64,000 nucleotides of DNA, taken from contig NZ_KB905813.1 of the NCBI RefSeq assembly GCF_000381025.1, positions 1 to 64,000 on the forward strand, written 5' to 3'. Source of the DNA: Streptomyces sulphureus DSM 40104. Its GTDB lineage: Bacteria > Actinomycetota > Actinomycetes > Streptomycetales > Streptomycetaceae. Below are positions 47,813 through 59,086 of this stretch, piece by piece (the stretch's first letter is position 1; every line of letters begins with the position of its first letter). The translations under genes were made by a program, and so were the position numbers. The notes beneath the pieces were generated by a model that searched no databases, was not told where the DNA came from, and saw only the letters and a list, made by a program, of their open reading frames with translations.

Positions 47813-48605
47813 GGGCGCCTCCTCTCCTTCGTGCGGTCCCTCCGTGTCCCTCGGCGGTGCCGCCGTGGGTTCCGCAACCCCCATGGTCGTCCATGATGCT
47901 GATGGTGCGCCAAGCGGATACCCGTCTCAGATGGGATTCGTGACGGTACTGGTGCACAGGCCCGGCGTGAATCCCCCGCGTGACGGCACCTCGCCGCCCG
48001 GTGTGATCCGGCGTCAGCAAGCGCTGTGGCGCCTGGGACGGGCGGTGCGGAGGCCGTACTGCGGGCCGGGAAGGGGCTCTTCGAACTCGTGGGGGTGCGC
48101 GGGTCCGTACGGGGCGCGGGCGCGGACATCCGAGTGACAGGGATTCACCGGAGAACCGGGGTGCTTCCGGGCGACCTCCGGGCGTATCGGAACTTCCCCT
48201 CGAAAGCGGTACGTTCGCGGGAAAGCAGACTTCACGCAGGTACGACGCGGAGTGTGCGTCCGGGGCGGCGGCTTCCGGCCGGGTGGGGGCGATTACGAGA
48301 CAGGTGTAGTCCTTTCAAGCAGTGGTCACGGCGTCGCCCGCGGTGCACGGCGTTCCGTTCGACCAGCCGGAACGTGCGCGACTACCGATGTGTAGAGTTC
48401 GCCGCGGTGGGGACCCCAAGTCGGCTGTTCCTGTTGTGGACTGACGAGATCCGCTACTTGTGTGCGGCCCGGCGTTCTCGTAATACTCTCCGTTCAGAGT
48501 TGGCATGGACGCGACTTTCCTTTCGTGGAAGCCACGTCGTGTCCGTACTTCCTCCGGGGCCGCCTGGCGATCGGGCGAGCCCAACCCCCCACTGGAGGTA
48601 ATGAG
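47813..48605 (+). promoter_or_regulatory. Long intergenic region with protease promoter
   Basis: No gene is convincing in these 793 bp. A short plus-strand stretch (48040-48200) keeps an open frame but lacks a credible start or known motif. TTGTGT (48458-48463), a 17-bp spacer and TAATAC (48481-48486) form a good promoter for the serine protease, giving a leader of about 113 nt. Confidence 0.45.
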
Positions 48606-49679
48606 TTGACACATCGTCGAATATCCAAGCGCCGGATCGCCCTCGTCGGCGCGAGTGTGGCAGCGCTGGCTGCCGGCACGCTCACCATCACCAGCGCCAA
48701 CGCGTCCGAGGAGTCCCCCTCCGCCAAGAGCCTCTCCGCCACCTCGGCCTCCGAGCTGGCGACGAAGCTGAGCTCCTCGGTGAAGGGCGAAGCAGGCTCC
48801 TACTACGACGCGAGCGCCAAGAAGCTCGTGGTGAACGTCGTCAACGACGCCGCCAAGGAGAAGGTCGAGGCGGCCGGCGCCAAGGCGAAGGTCGTGGAGC
48901 ACAGCCTCGCCAAGCTCGACAAGGTGAAGGACACCTTCGGCGGTGAGAACCGCACCGTAGGCACCTCGCGGTCCATCGACCCGAAGACCAACAAGGTCGT
49001 CGTCACCGCCGACAGCACCGTCAAGGGCGCCGACCTCGCGAAGCTCAAGAAGCAGGCCGCGGCGCAGGGCGACAAGGTCGAGCTGAAGCGCTCCGCCGGC
49101 AAGTTCACCACCCGCATCGCCGGCGGCGACGCCATCTGGGGCTCGGGCTCCCGCTGCTCCCTCGGCTTCAACGTGACCGTCGACGGCGAGCCGGGCTTCC
49201 TCACCGCGGGCCACTGCACCGAGGCCGTCTCCAGCTGGTCGGACTCGCAGGACGGCAGCGAGATCGCCTCGACCGAGGACGGCTCCTTCCCGGGCGACGA
49301 CTACGGCCTGGCGATGTACACCTCGGACACCGACCACCCGAGCGAGGTCAACCTCTACGACGGCGGCACCCAGGAGATCAGCGGGGCCGGCGAGGCCACC
49401 GTCGGGCAGACGGTGAGCCGCAGCGGCAGCACCACGCAGGTGCACGACGGTGAGGTGCTCGCCGTCGACGCCACCGTCGAGTACCCGGAGGGCAGCGTCT
49501 CCGGTCTGATCGACACCGACGTCTGCGCCGAGCCCGGCGACAGCGGCGGTGCGCTCTTCTCCGGCGACGAGGCGCTCGGCCTCACCTCCGGCGGCAGCGG
49601 CGACTGCTCCTCCGGCGGCGAGACCTTCTTCCAGCCGGTGCCCGAGGCGCTCGACGCCTTCGGTGCCGAGATCGGCTGA
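48606..49679 (+). CDS. Secreted streptogrisin-type serine protease
   Basis: S1E-family (alpha-lytic/streptogrisin) protease of 357 residues, made as a preproenzyme. A signal peptide runs through IALVGASVAALAAG to a SANA cleavage site near residue 33; the Lys/Ala-rich propeptide (to ~175) should fold the enzyme and be cut before IAGGDAIWGSG. The triad is His in LTAGHCTEAV, Asp in DDYGLAMY and Ser in EPGDSGGALF. The TTG start at 48606 is chosen because GGAGGT lies 7 nt upstream and no in-frame ATG/GTG fits. It degrades external protein during growth or differentiation. Confidence 0.93.
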   Translation: MTHRRISKRRIALVGASVAALAAGTLTITSANASEESPSAKSLSATSASELATKLSSSVKGEAGSYYDASAKKLVVNVVNDAAKEKVEAAGAKAKVVEHSLAKLDKVKDTFGGENRTVGTSRSIDPKTNKVVVTADSTVKGADLAKLKKQAAAQGDKVELKRSAGKFTTRIAGGDAIWGSGSRCSLGFNVTVDGEPGFLTAGHCTEAVSSWSDSQDGSEIASTEDGSFPGDDYGLAMYTSDTDHPSEVNLYDGGTQEISGAGEATVGQTVSRSGSTTQVHDGEVLAVDATVEYPEGSVSGLIDTDVCAEPGDSGGALFSGDEALGLTSGGSGDCSSGGETFFQPVPEALDAFGAEIG

Positions 49680-49702
49680 CGCACGGCGAAGTCCCCCCAC
49701 GC

Positions 49703-49733
49703 AGGAACCCCCGGACACCGTCCGGGGGTTCCT
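49703..49733 (+). terminator. Protease terminator
   Basis: AGGAACCCCCGGAC and GTCCGGGGGTTCCT form a perfect 14-bp stem with an ACC loop, 23 bp after the protease stop. Confidence 0.85.
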
Positions 49734-49750
49734 CGCTCTGCACTGCCCTG

Positions 49751-51760
<2,010 letters not shown>

Positions 51761-51821
51761 CGGGAGAGGCGCCGTGCGGAGGGGGTTTCTCCTGCCGCGT
51801 AACGCGGGCGGGCGTCCGCTT

Positions 51822-51837
51822 TCGAATCTGAGTTCGA
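51822..51837 (+). promoter_or_regulatory. LexA SOS box of dnaE2
   Basis: TCGAATCTGAGTTCGA matches the actinobacterial SOS box TCGAAC-N4-GTTCGA at 11 of 12 defined positions. It lies 53 bp before the dnaE2 start, and TAGGGT (51847-51852) downstream could be the -10, so LexA would cover the -35 region. It implies DNA-damage induction of dnaE2 and the coupled imuB-like gene. Confidence 0.8.
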
Positions 51838-51890
51838 TGGCTGGTTTAGGGTGGTCACGCGCGGAAGGTGCGAGTGCGAAGGAGGCGCCG

Positions 51891-54800
51891 ATGTCAGGGA
51901 CGTACGGATTCACGCACCTCCACGTCGCCTCCGGTTTCTCGCTGCGGTACGGCGCTTCGCACCCGGAGACGCTCGCGGAGCGCGCGGCCGAGCGCGGCAT
52001 GGGGGCGGTGGCGCTCACCGACAGGGACACCCTCGGCGGGGCCGTCCGGTTCGCCAAGGCGAGTGCGCGGGCCGGGGTGCGTCCCGTCTACGGCGTCGAA
52101 CTCGCCGTCGGTGCACCGCCGGAGGGGGAGCGGCGGCCGGCGGGGCGCCGGCGCGCGCCGGTGCGCGGTGGGGCGTTCGTCGACGAGTCGGCGCCGCGGG
52201 TCGTCTTCCTCGCACGGGACGGGGCGAGGGGTTGGGCCGAGCTGTGCAGGCTGGTCACGGCGGCGCACGCAGCGGAGGCGGAGCGGCCGCTGCTTCCGTG
52301 GGACGAGGCGGCGGGCGACGCCGGCTCCGTGACGGTGCTGCTCGGCGCCGACTCCCCGGTGGGCAGGGCGCTCGCGGCCGGGCGCCCCGACCGGGCGGCG
52401 CGGGTGCTGGGGGAGTGGCGCGAGGTCTTCGGCGGCTCGCTGCGCCTGGAGGTGGACGGCGCCGGGCCGCTGCGCGAGGCGGCACGGATGCTGCGGCTCG
52501 CCGCCGACGAGGGCGTTCCGCCCCTCCTCGCCAACCCCGTGCGGTACGCCGACCCCGACCAGGGCCCGGTCGCCGACGTGCTCGACTCCGCACGCCGGCT
52601 CGTACCGATCGACGAGCGCCGGGGCGTGGACGCGGGGGAGCGGTGGCTCAAGGGCCCCGAGGAGATGGCGCGCACCGCCGAGCGGATCGCCGAGGCGGCG
52701 GGGCTCGGGCCGCGCACCGCGCAACGGCTGCTGGAGCTGACGGAGCGGACGGCGGACGAGTGCCGCGTCGACCCGGAGGAGGACCTGGGGATCGGCCGGG
52801 TCTTCTTCCCCGAGCCCCGGCTGGTCGGCGCCGGCGGGCGGGAGGCGGTGCACGTGCTGCGCTCACGGTGCGCGGGCGCCATGCTCGCGCGGGGGTACGC
52901 GGGGGACGCGGTGCGCCGGCGGCGGCTGCGGGACGAGCTGGGGGTGATCGAACACCTCGGGTACTCCTCGTACTTCCTCACGGTGGCGCAAGTGGTGCGG
53001 GACGTACGGGAGATGGGCGTCCGGGTCGCGGCGCGCGGGTCGGGCGCCGGGTCGTTCGTCAACCACCTGCTGGGGATCGCGCACGCGGACCCCGTCGAGC
53101 ACGGGCTGCTGATGGAGCGGTTCCTCTCGCCGCGGAGGGCGGCGCTGCCGGACATCGACATCGACGTGGAGTCGGCGCGGCGCCTGGAGGTGTACCGCGC
53201 GATCTTCGAGCGGTTCGGGCCGGAGCGGGTCGCGACCGTGGCGATGCCGGAGACCTACCGGGTGCGGCACGCGATCCGGGACGTCGGCGCCGCGCTCGGC
53301 ATGGACCCGGCCGAAGTGGACCGGCTCGCCAAGGCGTTCCCGCACATCAGGGCACGGGACGCGCGGGCGGCGCTGGCCGAGCTGCCGGAGCTGGAGGGCG
53401 TGCGCAGGGAGGCGTTCGACCAACGGTTCTGGGAGCTGGTCGAGGCGCTCGACGGGCTGCCGCGCGGTATGGCGATGCACCCGTGCGGCGTGCTCCTCTC
53501 GGACGCCTCGCTCCGTGCGCGTACACCGACGGTGCCGACGAGCGGGGAGGGGTTCGCGATGTCCCAGTTCGACAAGGACGACGTGGAGGAGCTCGGGCTG
53601 CTCAAGCTGGACGTGCTCGGCGTGCGGCTCCAGTCGGCGATGGCGCACGCGGTGGCCGAGGTCGGACGGGCGAGCGGGGAGGAGGTCGACCTCGACGCGG
53701 TGCCCGAGGGGGACCCCGCCACGTACCGACTGGTGCGCTCCGCCGAGACGTTGGGCTGCTTCCAGATCGAGTCGCCCGGGCAGCGGGACCTGATCGGGAG
53801 GTTGCAGCCGGAGACCTTCCACGACCTGGTGGTGGACATCTCGCTCTTCCGCCCGGGCCCCGTCGCCGCCGACATGGTGCACCCGTTCATCGAGACCAGG
53901 CGCGGACGCAAGGCGCCGCGCTTCCCGCACCCGGACCTGGAGCCGGCGCTGCGCGAGACGTACGGGGTGGTGGTCTTCCACGAGCAGTTGATCCTGATCA
54001 TCGCGACGATGACGGGGTGCGATCGGGCACTCGCCGACGAGGCGCGGCGTGCGCTCTCCGACGAGGAGCGGCGGCCGCGGGTGCGCGAGTGGTTCACCGC
54101 CGCCGCCGAGGAGCGCGGGTACGGGGCCGAAGTGACCGCGCGTACCTGGGAGACCGTGGCGGCCTTCGGCTCGTACGGGTTCTGCAAGGCGCACGCGGTG
54201 GCGTTCGCGGTGCCGACGTATCAGTCGGCGTGGCTGAAGGCGCACCATCCTGCGGCGTTCTACGCCGGGTTGTTGGAGCACGACCCCGGTATGTACCCGA
54301 AGCGGCTGCTGCTCGCGGATGCGCGGCGGCGGGGGGTGCCGGTGCTGCCGCTGGAGGTGAACCGGTCGTCGACCGCCTATCGTATCGAACTGGTGTCCGG
54401 GGACGAGGAGTCCAAGAGCGGTACAAAGAGGAGCACTTGGGGTGTACGACTGGCGCTCGGCGAGGTCCAGGGGATCAGCGAGGCCGACGCCGAGCGGATC
54501 GAGGCAGGGCAGCCGTACACCTCGCTCGCCGACTTCTGGCAGCGGGCCCGGCCCCCGCTGCCGATCGCCGAACGGCTCGCGCAGGTCGGCGCGTTGGACG
54601 CGTTCGCGCCCGAGGGGAACCGCCGCGACCTGCTCCTCCACCTCACCGAGCTGCACCGCGCCCAGCGCGGCGCCGGTGCGCGCGCCGGCCAACTGGCGCT
54701 CGGCGCCGAGGAGCCGGAGTCCGGGGCGCCGGCACCCGGCGTCCTGGAGTCGGCGCCCGCGCACCTGCCCGACCTCGACAGGGACGAGCGGCTCGGCGCC

Positions 54801-55421
54801 GAGATCGGCGTCCTCGGCATGGACGCGTCGCGCCACCTGATGGACGACCACCTCGCGTTCCTGCGGGAGTTGGGCGCCCACTCGGCGCGCACCCTGGGAA
54901 GCGCGCGCAACGGCGAGACCGTCCTGGTGGCCGGCGCCAAGGCGGCGACGCAGACACCGCCGATCGCCTCGGGCCGCCGGGTCATCTTCACCACCCTCGA
55001 CGACGGCACCGGGCTCGTCGACTGCGCGTTCTTCGACGCGCCGCCCGGCGGCGAGGGCCGGAACGCCCAGGGACCTTCCGGGTTGGAGGTGAGCGCGCAC
55101 ACCGTCTTCCACTCCTGGCTGCTGCTGGTGCGCGGGGTGGTGCAGCGGCGCGGGCCGCGCAGCTTCAGCGTCGTCGGAGCCGCCGCCTGGAACCTCGCGG
55201 AACTCGTCGAACTCCGGCGTACGCGGGGGCTGGAAGCGGTCACCGCGCGCCTCGCGGAGACGCCGGGCGAGGGGCGCGGCGCGGCGCCGCAGCGGACCAT
55301 CGAGCTCAACCACGGGTTCCGCCTCAACGCGTGGGCCGACCTCCAGCCGGCGGGCGAGGCGGCCGACTCCTCCAAGGCGCTGCGGAAGATGTGGCATGCG
55401 AGCCCGGGGAGCGCGGGATGA
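51891..55421 (+). CDS. dnaE2: Error-prone DNA polymerase III alpha, DnaE2 type
   Basis: C-family DNA polymerase of 1176 residues. The N-terminal PHP domain begins YGFTHLHVASGFSLRYGASH, with ALTDRDTLGGAVRFAKA; the palm contains GSGAGSFVNHLLGIAH and LPDIDIDVESARR, the catalytic Asp stretch; the fingers and tandem HhH regions follow, and a C-terminal OB region ends near 1150 (VIFTTLDDGTGLVDCAFFD). Linkage to an ImuB-like protein and the SOS box mark it as the damage-induced mutasome polymerase rather than the replicative DnaE1. ATG 51891 follows GGAGG by 5 nt. Confidence 0.92.
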   Translation: MSGTYGFTHLHVASGFSLRYGASHPETLAERAAERGMGAVALTDRDTLGGAVRFAKASARAGVRPVYGVELAVGAPPEGERRPAGRRRAPVRGGAFVDESAPRVVFLARDGARGWAELCRLVTAAHAAEAERPLLPWDEAAGDAGSVTVLLGADSPVGRALAAGRPDRAARVLGEWREVFGGSLRLEVDGAGPLREAARMLRLAADEGVPPLLANPVRYADPDQGPVADVLDSARRLVPIDERRGVDAGERWLKGPEEMARTAERIAEAAGLGPRTAQRLLELTERTADECRVDPEEDLGIGRVFFPEPRLVGAGGREAVHVLRSRCAGAMLARGYAGDAVRRRRLRDELGVIEHLGYSSYFLTVAQVVRDVREMGVRVAARGSGAGSFVNHLLGIAHADPVEHGLLMERFLSPRRAALPDIDIDVESARRLEVYRAIFERFGPERVATVAMPETYRVRHAIRDVGAALGMDPAEVDRLAKAFPHIRARDARAALAELPELEGVRREAFDQRFWELVEALDGLPRGMAMHPCGVLLSDASLRARTPTVPTSGEGFAMSQFDKDDVEELGLLKLDVLGVRLQSAMAHAVAEVGRASGEEVDLDAVPEGDPATYRLVRSAETLGCFQIESPGQRDLIGRLQPETFHDLVVDISLFRPGPVAADMVHPFIETRRGRKAPRFPHPDLEPALRETYGVVVFHEQLILIIATMTGCDRALADEARRALSDEERRPRVREWFTAAAEERGYGAEVTARTWETVAAFGSYGFCKAHAVAFAVPTYQSAWLKAHHPAAFYAGLLEHDPGMYPKRLLLADARRRGVPVLPLEVNRSSTAYRIELVSGDEESKSGTKRSTWGVRLALGEVQGISEADAERIEAGQPYTSLADFWQRARPPLPIAERLAQVGALDAFAPEGNRRDLLLHLTELHRAQRGAGARAGQLALGAEEPESGAPAPGVLESAPAHLPDLDRDERLGAEIGVLGMDASRHLMDDHLAFLRELGAHSARTLGSARNGETVLVAGAKAATQTPPIASGRRVIFTTLDDGTGLVDCAFFDAPPGGEGRNAQGPSGLEVSAHTVFHSWLLLVRGVVQRRGPRSFSVVGAAAWNLAELVELRRTRGLEAVTARLAETPGEGRGAAPQRTIELNHGFRLNAWADLQPAGEAADSSKALRKMWHASPGSAG

Positions 55422-56503
55422 GCGGGCGCGAAGGCGTGGTCTGGTACGTACGCTTCGACCTCCCGGACGGTCCGGCGGCGGCGCGCTACCCCGAACTGCT
55501 CGCGCTGCTCGCCGACGTCACGCCCGTCGTCCAGGCGCTGCCGCCGGACGCCGCGCTCGCCGACGTACGCGGAGCGCTGCGGTACTTCGGACGCGGCCTC
55601 GGGCGGGGCGCGCCCGCAGAGCCGCTCGGCGCCGCCGCGGAGTTGGCCCGTCTGGTACGGCTGCGCGCGCAGGCGCGGTACGGCGTGTGGTGCACCGTGG
55701 GGGTGGCCGTCAACCCGCAGTTGGCGCGGATGGCGGCCGACGCCTGCGGTGCGGAGGCGGCAGGGGTGCGGCTGGTGCGGCCCGAGGAGACCGCGGCGTT
55801 CCTCGCGGAGAGACCGGTCACCGCGCTCCACGGGGTGGGGCCCGCGACGGCGCGCACGCTCCGCTCGTACGGGCTCGACACCGTCGGCCGGCTCGCCGCA
55901 GCGCCGCCGGCGACGCTCCAGCGCATACTCGGTGCCGCGAGCGCGCACCGCCTGCGCGAGCGGGCGCGCGGTGTCGACCCCACGCCGGTCGCCGCGCTGC
56001 CGCCGGGCGCCGAGGCGCCGGAGATCCCCGGCGCCGGGGTGCCGGGGTCCTCGTCGGCGCGGTCGGTCGGCTGCGAGCACCGCTTCGAGCGGTACGAGCT
56101 CGACGCCGGGGTGCGAAGGCGTGCGCTCCTCACCCTCGCCGACGAGTTGGGGTTCCGGATGCGCGGGGAGCAGCAGGTCGCCAGGGCGCTGACGCTCACC
56201 GTCGGGTACGCCGACCGCACGACGACGGTGCGCACCCGCAGGTTCCCCGAACCGACTGCGCACACACCGGCGTTGGTGCGGACCGCGTACGCGCTCCACG
56301 ACGCGCTCGGCCTCCAGCGCGCCAAGGTGCGCTCGGTGGTGCTGCGGGCCGAGGAGCTCACCGGCGCCGAGAACGCGGTGCGGCAACTCTCCTTCGACCC
56401 CGGGGCGGAGAAGGCACGCAGGGCCGAGGCCGCGGCGGACCTGGCCCGGACGCGGTTCGGGCGGGCGGCCGCGTATCCGGCGGGGCTGCTCGACGCGGCG
56501 TAG
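55418..56503 (+). CDS. ImuB-like Y-family polymerase homologue
   Basis: Protein of 361 residues. The HhH thumb region ALHGVGPATARTLRSYGLDT (~138-157) and the little-finger domain (CEHRFERYELDAGVRRRALL, ALTLTVGYADRTTTVRTRRF) are clear. The palm is altered: the start VVWYVRFDLPDG lacks the DxDxFFA motif, and the SIDE motif is replaced by DAALADVRGALRYFG. It is therefore probably a non-catalytic adaptor like ImuB, recruiting DnaE2 to the sliding clamp. Its ATG overlaps the dnaE2 stop (ATGA). No imuA gene is adjacent. Confidence 0.85.
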   Translation: MSGREGVVWYVRFDLPDGPAAARYPELLALLADVTPVVQALPPDAALADVRGALRYFGRGLGRGAPAEPLGAAAELARLVRLRAQARYGVWCTVGVAVNPQLARMAADACGAEAAGVRLVRPEETAAFLAERPVTALHGVGPATARTLRSYGLDTVGRLAAAPPATLQRILGAASAHRLRERARGVDPTPVAALPPGAEAPEIPGAGVPGSSSARSVGCEHRFERYELDAGVRRRALLTLADELGFRMRGEQQVARALTLTVGYADRTTTVRTRRFPEPTAHTPALVRTAYALHDALGLQRAKVRSVVLRAEELTGAENAVRQLSFDPGAEKARRAEAAADLARTRFGRAAAYPAGLLDAA

Positions 56504-56522
56504 GGGCGTGCCCTTCGTCGGG

Positions 56523-57032
56523 TCAGACGCCGAAGGCCGCCGGGTACCGGATCGTCCCGGACGGGGCGGGGCGCTGCGGGTCGAGGGTGAGCGCCATCAT
56601 CGCCTCGTCGGGCGCCTCGAAGGGGGCGCGGATACCGAAGCGCGACGCGGGAGTGAAGCCGAAGCGCGGGTAGTAGCCGGCGTGGCCCAGGACGACCACG
56701 GTGTTCTCGCCCAGGGCGCGGGCGGCCTCCAACGTGGCCCTGATGGCTGCCGAGCCCGCGCCCGTGCCCTGGTGCTCGGGGCGCACCGCGCACGGAGCCA
56801 GGGCGAGCGCGGGACGGTCGTCGATGCGGCACCGGGTGAGCAGTGCGTGGCCGACGACGCTGCCGTCCTCGGCCACCGCCACCTGGGAGAGCCCGTCGAT
56901 CCACGCGTCCGGGTCGGCGCGGAGCTTTTCGACGAGGTCGGCCTCCTCCGTGGTGGGGAAGGCGGCGAGTTCGACCTCCCTGACGGCCGGGCGGTCGGCG
57001 GGCGTCTCGGCGCGTGCGGTCCAGTCGGGCAT
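56523..57032 (-). CDS. GNAT-family N-acetyltransferase
   Basis: Acetyltransferase of 169 residues of the YhbS-like GNAT group: VREVELAAFPTTEEADLVEK, VGHALLTRCRI, the acetyl-CoA site LAPCAVRPEHQGTGAGSAAI (~78-97) and VVVLGHAGYYPRFGF. The acceptor is unknown. ATG 57032 begins the conserved region. Convergent with the imuB-like gene, 19 bp apart. Confidence 0.87.
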   Translation of the reverse strand: MPDWTARAETPADRPAVREVELAAFPTTEEADLVEKLRADPDAWIDGLSQVAVAEDGSVVGHALLTRCRIDDRPALALAPCAVRPEHQGTGAGSAAIRATLEAARALGENTVVVLGHAGYYPRFGFTPASRFGIRAPFEAPDEAMMALTLDPQRPAPSGTIRYPAAFGV

Positions 57033-57609
57033 GCGGTTCCGTTCTCGTGGGTTTCGCGGCTACGGGCTTACGGCGCCGTGCGGGGCGGTCTCCTCGCGCG
57101 GTGCGGTGTCGGCCTTGTGCGTCCTTCGGCCGACGCGCGGACCGAGGCGGGCGGTTCGGAGCCGCCGAGGGCGAGTGGCGCCGGAACGCAGGGGGAACTG
57201 CCCGTCAGAGTACGGGAATCGGCGGGTTTCCCGTCGAGTCCGTCCGGGTGGAGCCGGTGTGTGGCGGGCACCAGGAGGGACGGCGGGCGAGTGGGGCTTG
57301 GAGACCCTTGAGCCCGGTCCCCGGCTGACCGCACCGCTGTTGCGGACGTGGTGCCGGCTTCGACAGGCCGGAGCCTGGACGTGGGGACGGTCGGGGCGTT
57401 GCGGACGTCAGCGGCACTCATCGGCTCACCCCCTGTACGCCTCGCGGGCACGCGCCGGGGGTGGTAACACGGCACGTCCCTGCGTACGTCCCGACTGCCG
57501 CGCGCCCCACGGCGACCGCATCGCCGGGACGCGGCGGCGCCGCCGCCCCCGAGGTGAAGGGAGGGCGACGGCGCCGGTCCGGGGGCGTCCACCGCGGGGG
57601 TGGCTGCCG
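57033..57609. other. Intergenic region between GNAT and LPMO genes
   Basis: No supported gene in 577 bp. A minus-strand open frame from ATG 57421 to 57068 (MSAADVRNAPTVPTS...) has a GGGG-rich upstream sequence but loses codon bias after about 40 codons and has no known motif, so it is not called. Small inverted repeats near 57590-57604 (CCACC and GGTGG) may end the LPMO transcript. Confidence 0.3.
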
Positions 57610-58596
57610 TCAGCCGCGGTGGCGGCCGAGTGCCTTGCGGCGGACGGTGGCGAGGACGACCGCGGCTCCGGCGACGAGGACGGCGGCGCCGCCCGCCGCT
57701 ACGAGCGCGGTGTCGTTCTCGCCGCCCGTCTCGGCGAGTCGGGCGTCCTCGGTGCCGCCCTGCGGTGCTGCGCCGTGTCCTGCGTGTCCTGCGGCTTCGC
57801 TGTGTGCCTTGCCGCCGTGCCCGTCGTGGTCGACGGTGGACTGCTCGGTGCCCTCGGCGATCTGCTCGTCCGTCGGCGCCTGCGCCTCGCTCCGCGAACC
57901 GCCCTCGCTGCCGGACGACTTGGCCGATGCCGACCCTGAACTGCCGCCGCCGAAGGTGACGTCCGAGCAGCTGTAGAACGCCTCGGGGCTGTCGGAGCGC
58001 TGCCAGACGGCGTACACGAGGTGGCGTCCGGTGCGCTCGGGGACGTCGCCCTCGAGGGTGTAGGAGCCGTCGGAGAGCGCCGGGTCGGTCGCCTCGGCGA
58101 ACGGCTCCGACTCCAGGTCCGACCACTTCAGCGGCTTGGAGGCGTCGTAGCCGTCCTTGGTGAGGTAGAGCTCGAAGGTGCCCTTGTGCGGTGCCGTCGC
58201 CTGGAACTTGAAGGTGTGGGCGCCGCTGGTGAGCTTGCTCGACGGCCAGTCGGTGCGCGGCAGGTCGAGGCCCTGGTACTTCTCGCGGCCGGCGCTGCAC
58301 AGCTTCCCGTCGGGGATGATGTCGCGGTGCTTGCCCGCGGCGTCGGGGATGTTGACCTCATTCCAGTCGTAGAACGCCTGGGCCCCGCTCGCCTCGACGG
58401 CCGCCTTGCACGCGGCGGACCGCGGACTCTCGGGGCCCTCGGCGAAGCAGGCGGAGACGCGGCTGACGGGGTCCTCCATCGAGCCGTGCGCCGAGGCCGA
58501 CTCGGCGCTCGCGACGGTCAGCAGCACCGGTGCGACGCCGAGCACGGTGATGTATCCCGCCGTGCGGCGGGCCTTCCGGGAGAGCAGCGCGGACAA
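57610..58596 (-). CDS. Cell-wall-anchored AA10 lytic polysaccharide monooxygenase
   Basis: Copper LPMO precursor of 328 residues. After a signal peptide (RTAGYITVLGVAPVLLTV) cleavage at SASA leaves the obligatory N-terminal His (HGSMEDPVSRVSACF). The second copper His is in ATAPHKGTFELYL; DWNEVNI and VWQRSDSPEAFYSCSDV are typical of chitin/cellulose-active AA10. A Ser/Gly/His-rich linker leads to LAETG, a membrane helix (AAGGAAVLVAGAAVVLA) and RRKALGRHRG, a class E sortase signal. TTG 58596 is chosen with GAGGAG upstream. It should attack chitin or cellulose at the hyphal surface. Confidence 0.9.
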   Translation of the reverse strand: MSALLSRKARRTAGYITVLGVAPVLLTVASAESASAHGSMEDPVSRVSACFAEGPESPRSAACKAAVEASGAQAFYDWNEVNIPDAAGKHRDIIPDGKLCSAGREKYQGLDLPRTDWPSSKLTSGAHTFKFQATAPHKGTFELYLTKDGYDASKPLKWSDLESEPFAEATDPALSDGSYTLEGDVPERTGRHLVYAVWQRSDSPEAFYSCSDVTFGGGSSGSASAKSSGSEGGSRSEAQAPTDEQIAEGTEQSTVDHDGHGGKAHSEAAGHAGHGAAPQGGTEDARLAETGGENDTALVAAGGAAVLVAGAAVVLATVRRKALGRHRG

Positions 58597-59086
58597 GGGG
58601 GACTCCTCGCGTTCGGGGACGGTGCGGACGGGCTCGGTCCGCGCCATGCGGGAGGCGCGGACCGAGCCCGGCCTGCGGCACGTTAGCGGCTCCGACCGGC
58701 TGCATCGGGGCTGAGAGGCGCACATCAGGAGGGTTTAAAGAGCGCTTAAGCGATGGCTGATCAGGGGTTAATTCCCAAGGGTCGGAGCGTTGGCGGCGCG
58801 GGCGGCCCGATGGTGTGCTCGCTCGGGTGCCGGGGGAGCTGCCAACCGGCGTGAGAGGGCGGCGGTGGTGCCGTGCACGGTCCGCGGGGCCGGACGTCGG
58901 TCTCGTGCGGTTGCTGTCCGGTCGGGGGTCGGGGAGCCGGCCTTCTCTTCGGAAACAGAACGACGCCGAATCAAGGGCGTCGGCGACCCGCGTATCGCTG
59001 ACACGGTGGGCGTGCGGCGGCAGACTGGGCTCGGCGGTGCCCGCGGGCGCCAGCGGGGCGCCCGGCCGTACGGGGGAGGTCGGCTG
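58597..59086. promoter_or_regulatory. Divergent region with palindrome upstream of the LPMO
   Basis: The perfect palindrome CGCTTAAGCG (58743-58752) lies in a low-GC patch (58728-58785, with TTTAAAGAGCG and GGGGTTAATTCCC), about 150 bp before the LPMO start, and may be its operator. The rest, up to the FAD monooxygenase start, shows no gene; GGGGGAGGT at 59072-59080 is the Shine-Dalgarno of that gene. Confidence 0.45.

Noticed and set aside
48026..48601. Plus-strand open frame upstream of the protease
   Set aside because: It has no good start and runs across the protease promoter; amino-acid composition is arginine-rich like a shadow frame.
57068..57421. Minus-strand frame MSAADVRNAPTVPTS... 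between the GNAT and LPMO genes
   Set aside because: Codon bias fades after about 40 codons, no homology is recognised, and the ribosome site is weak.
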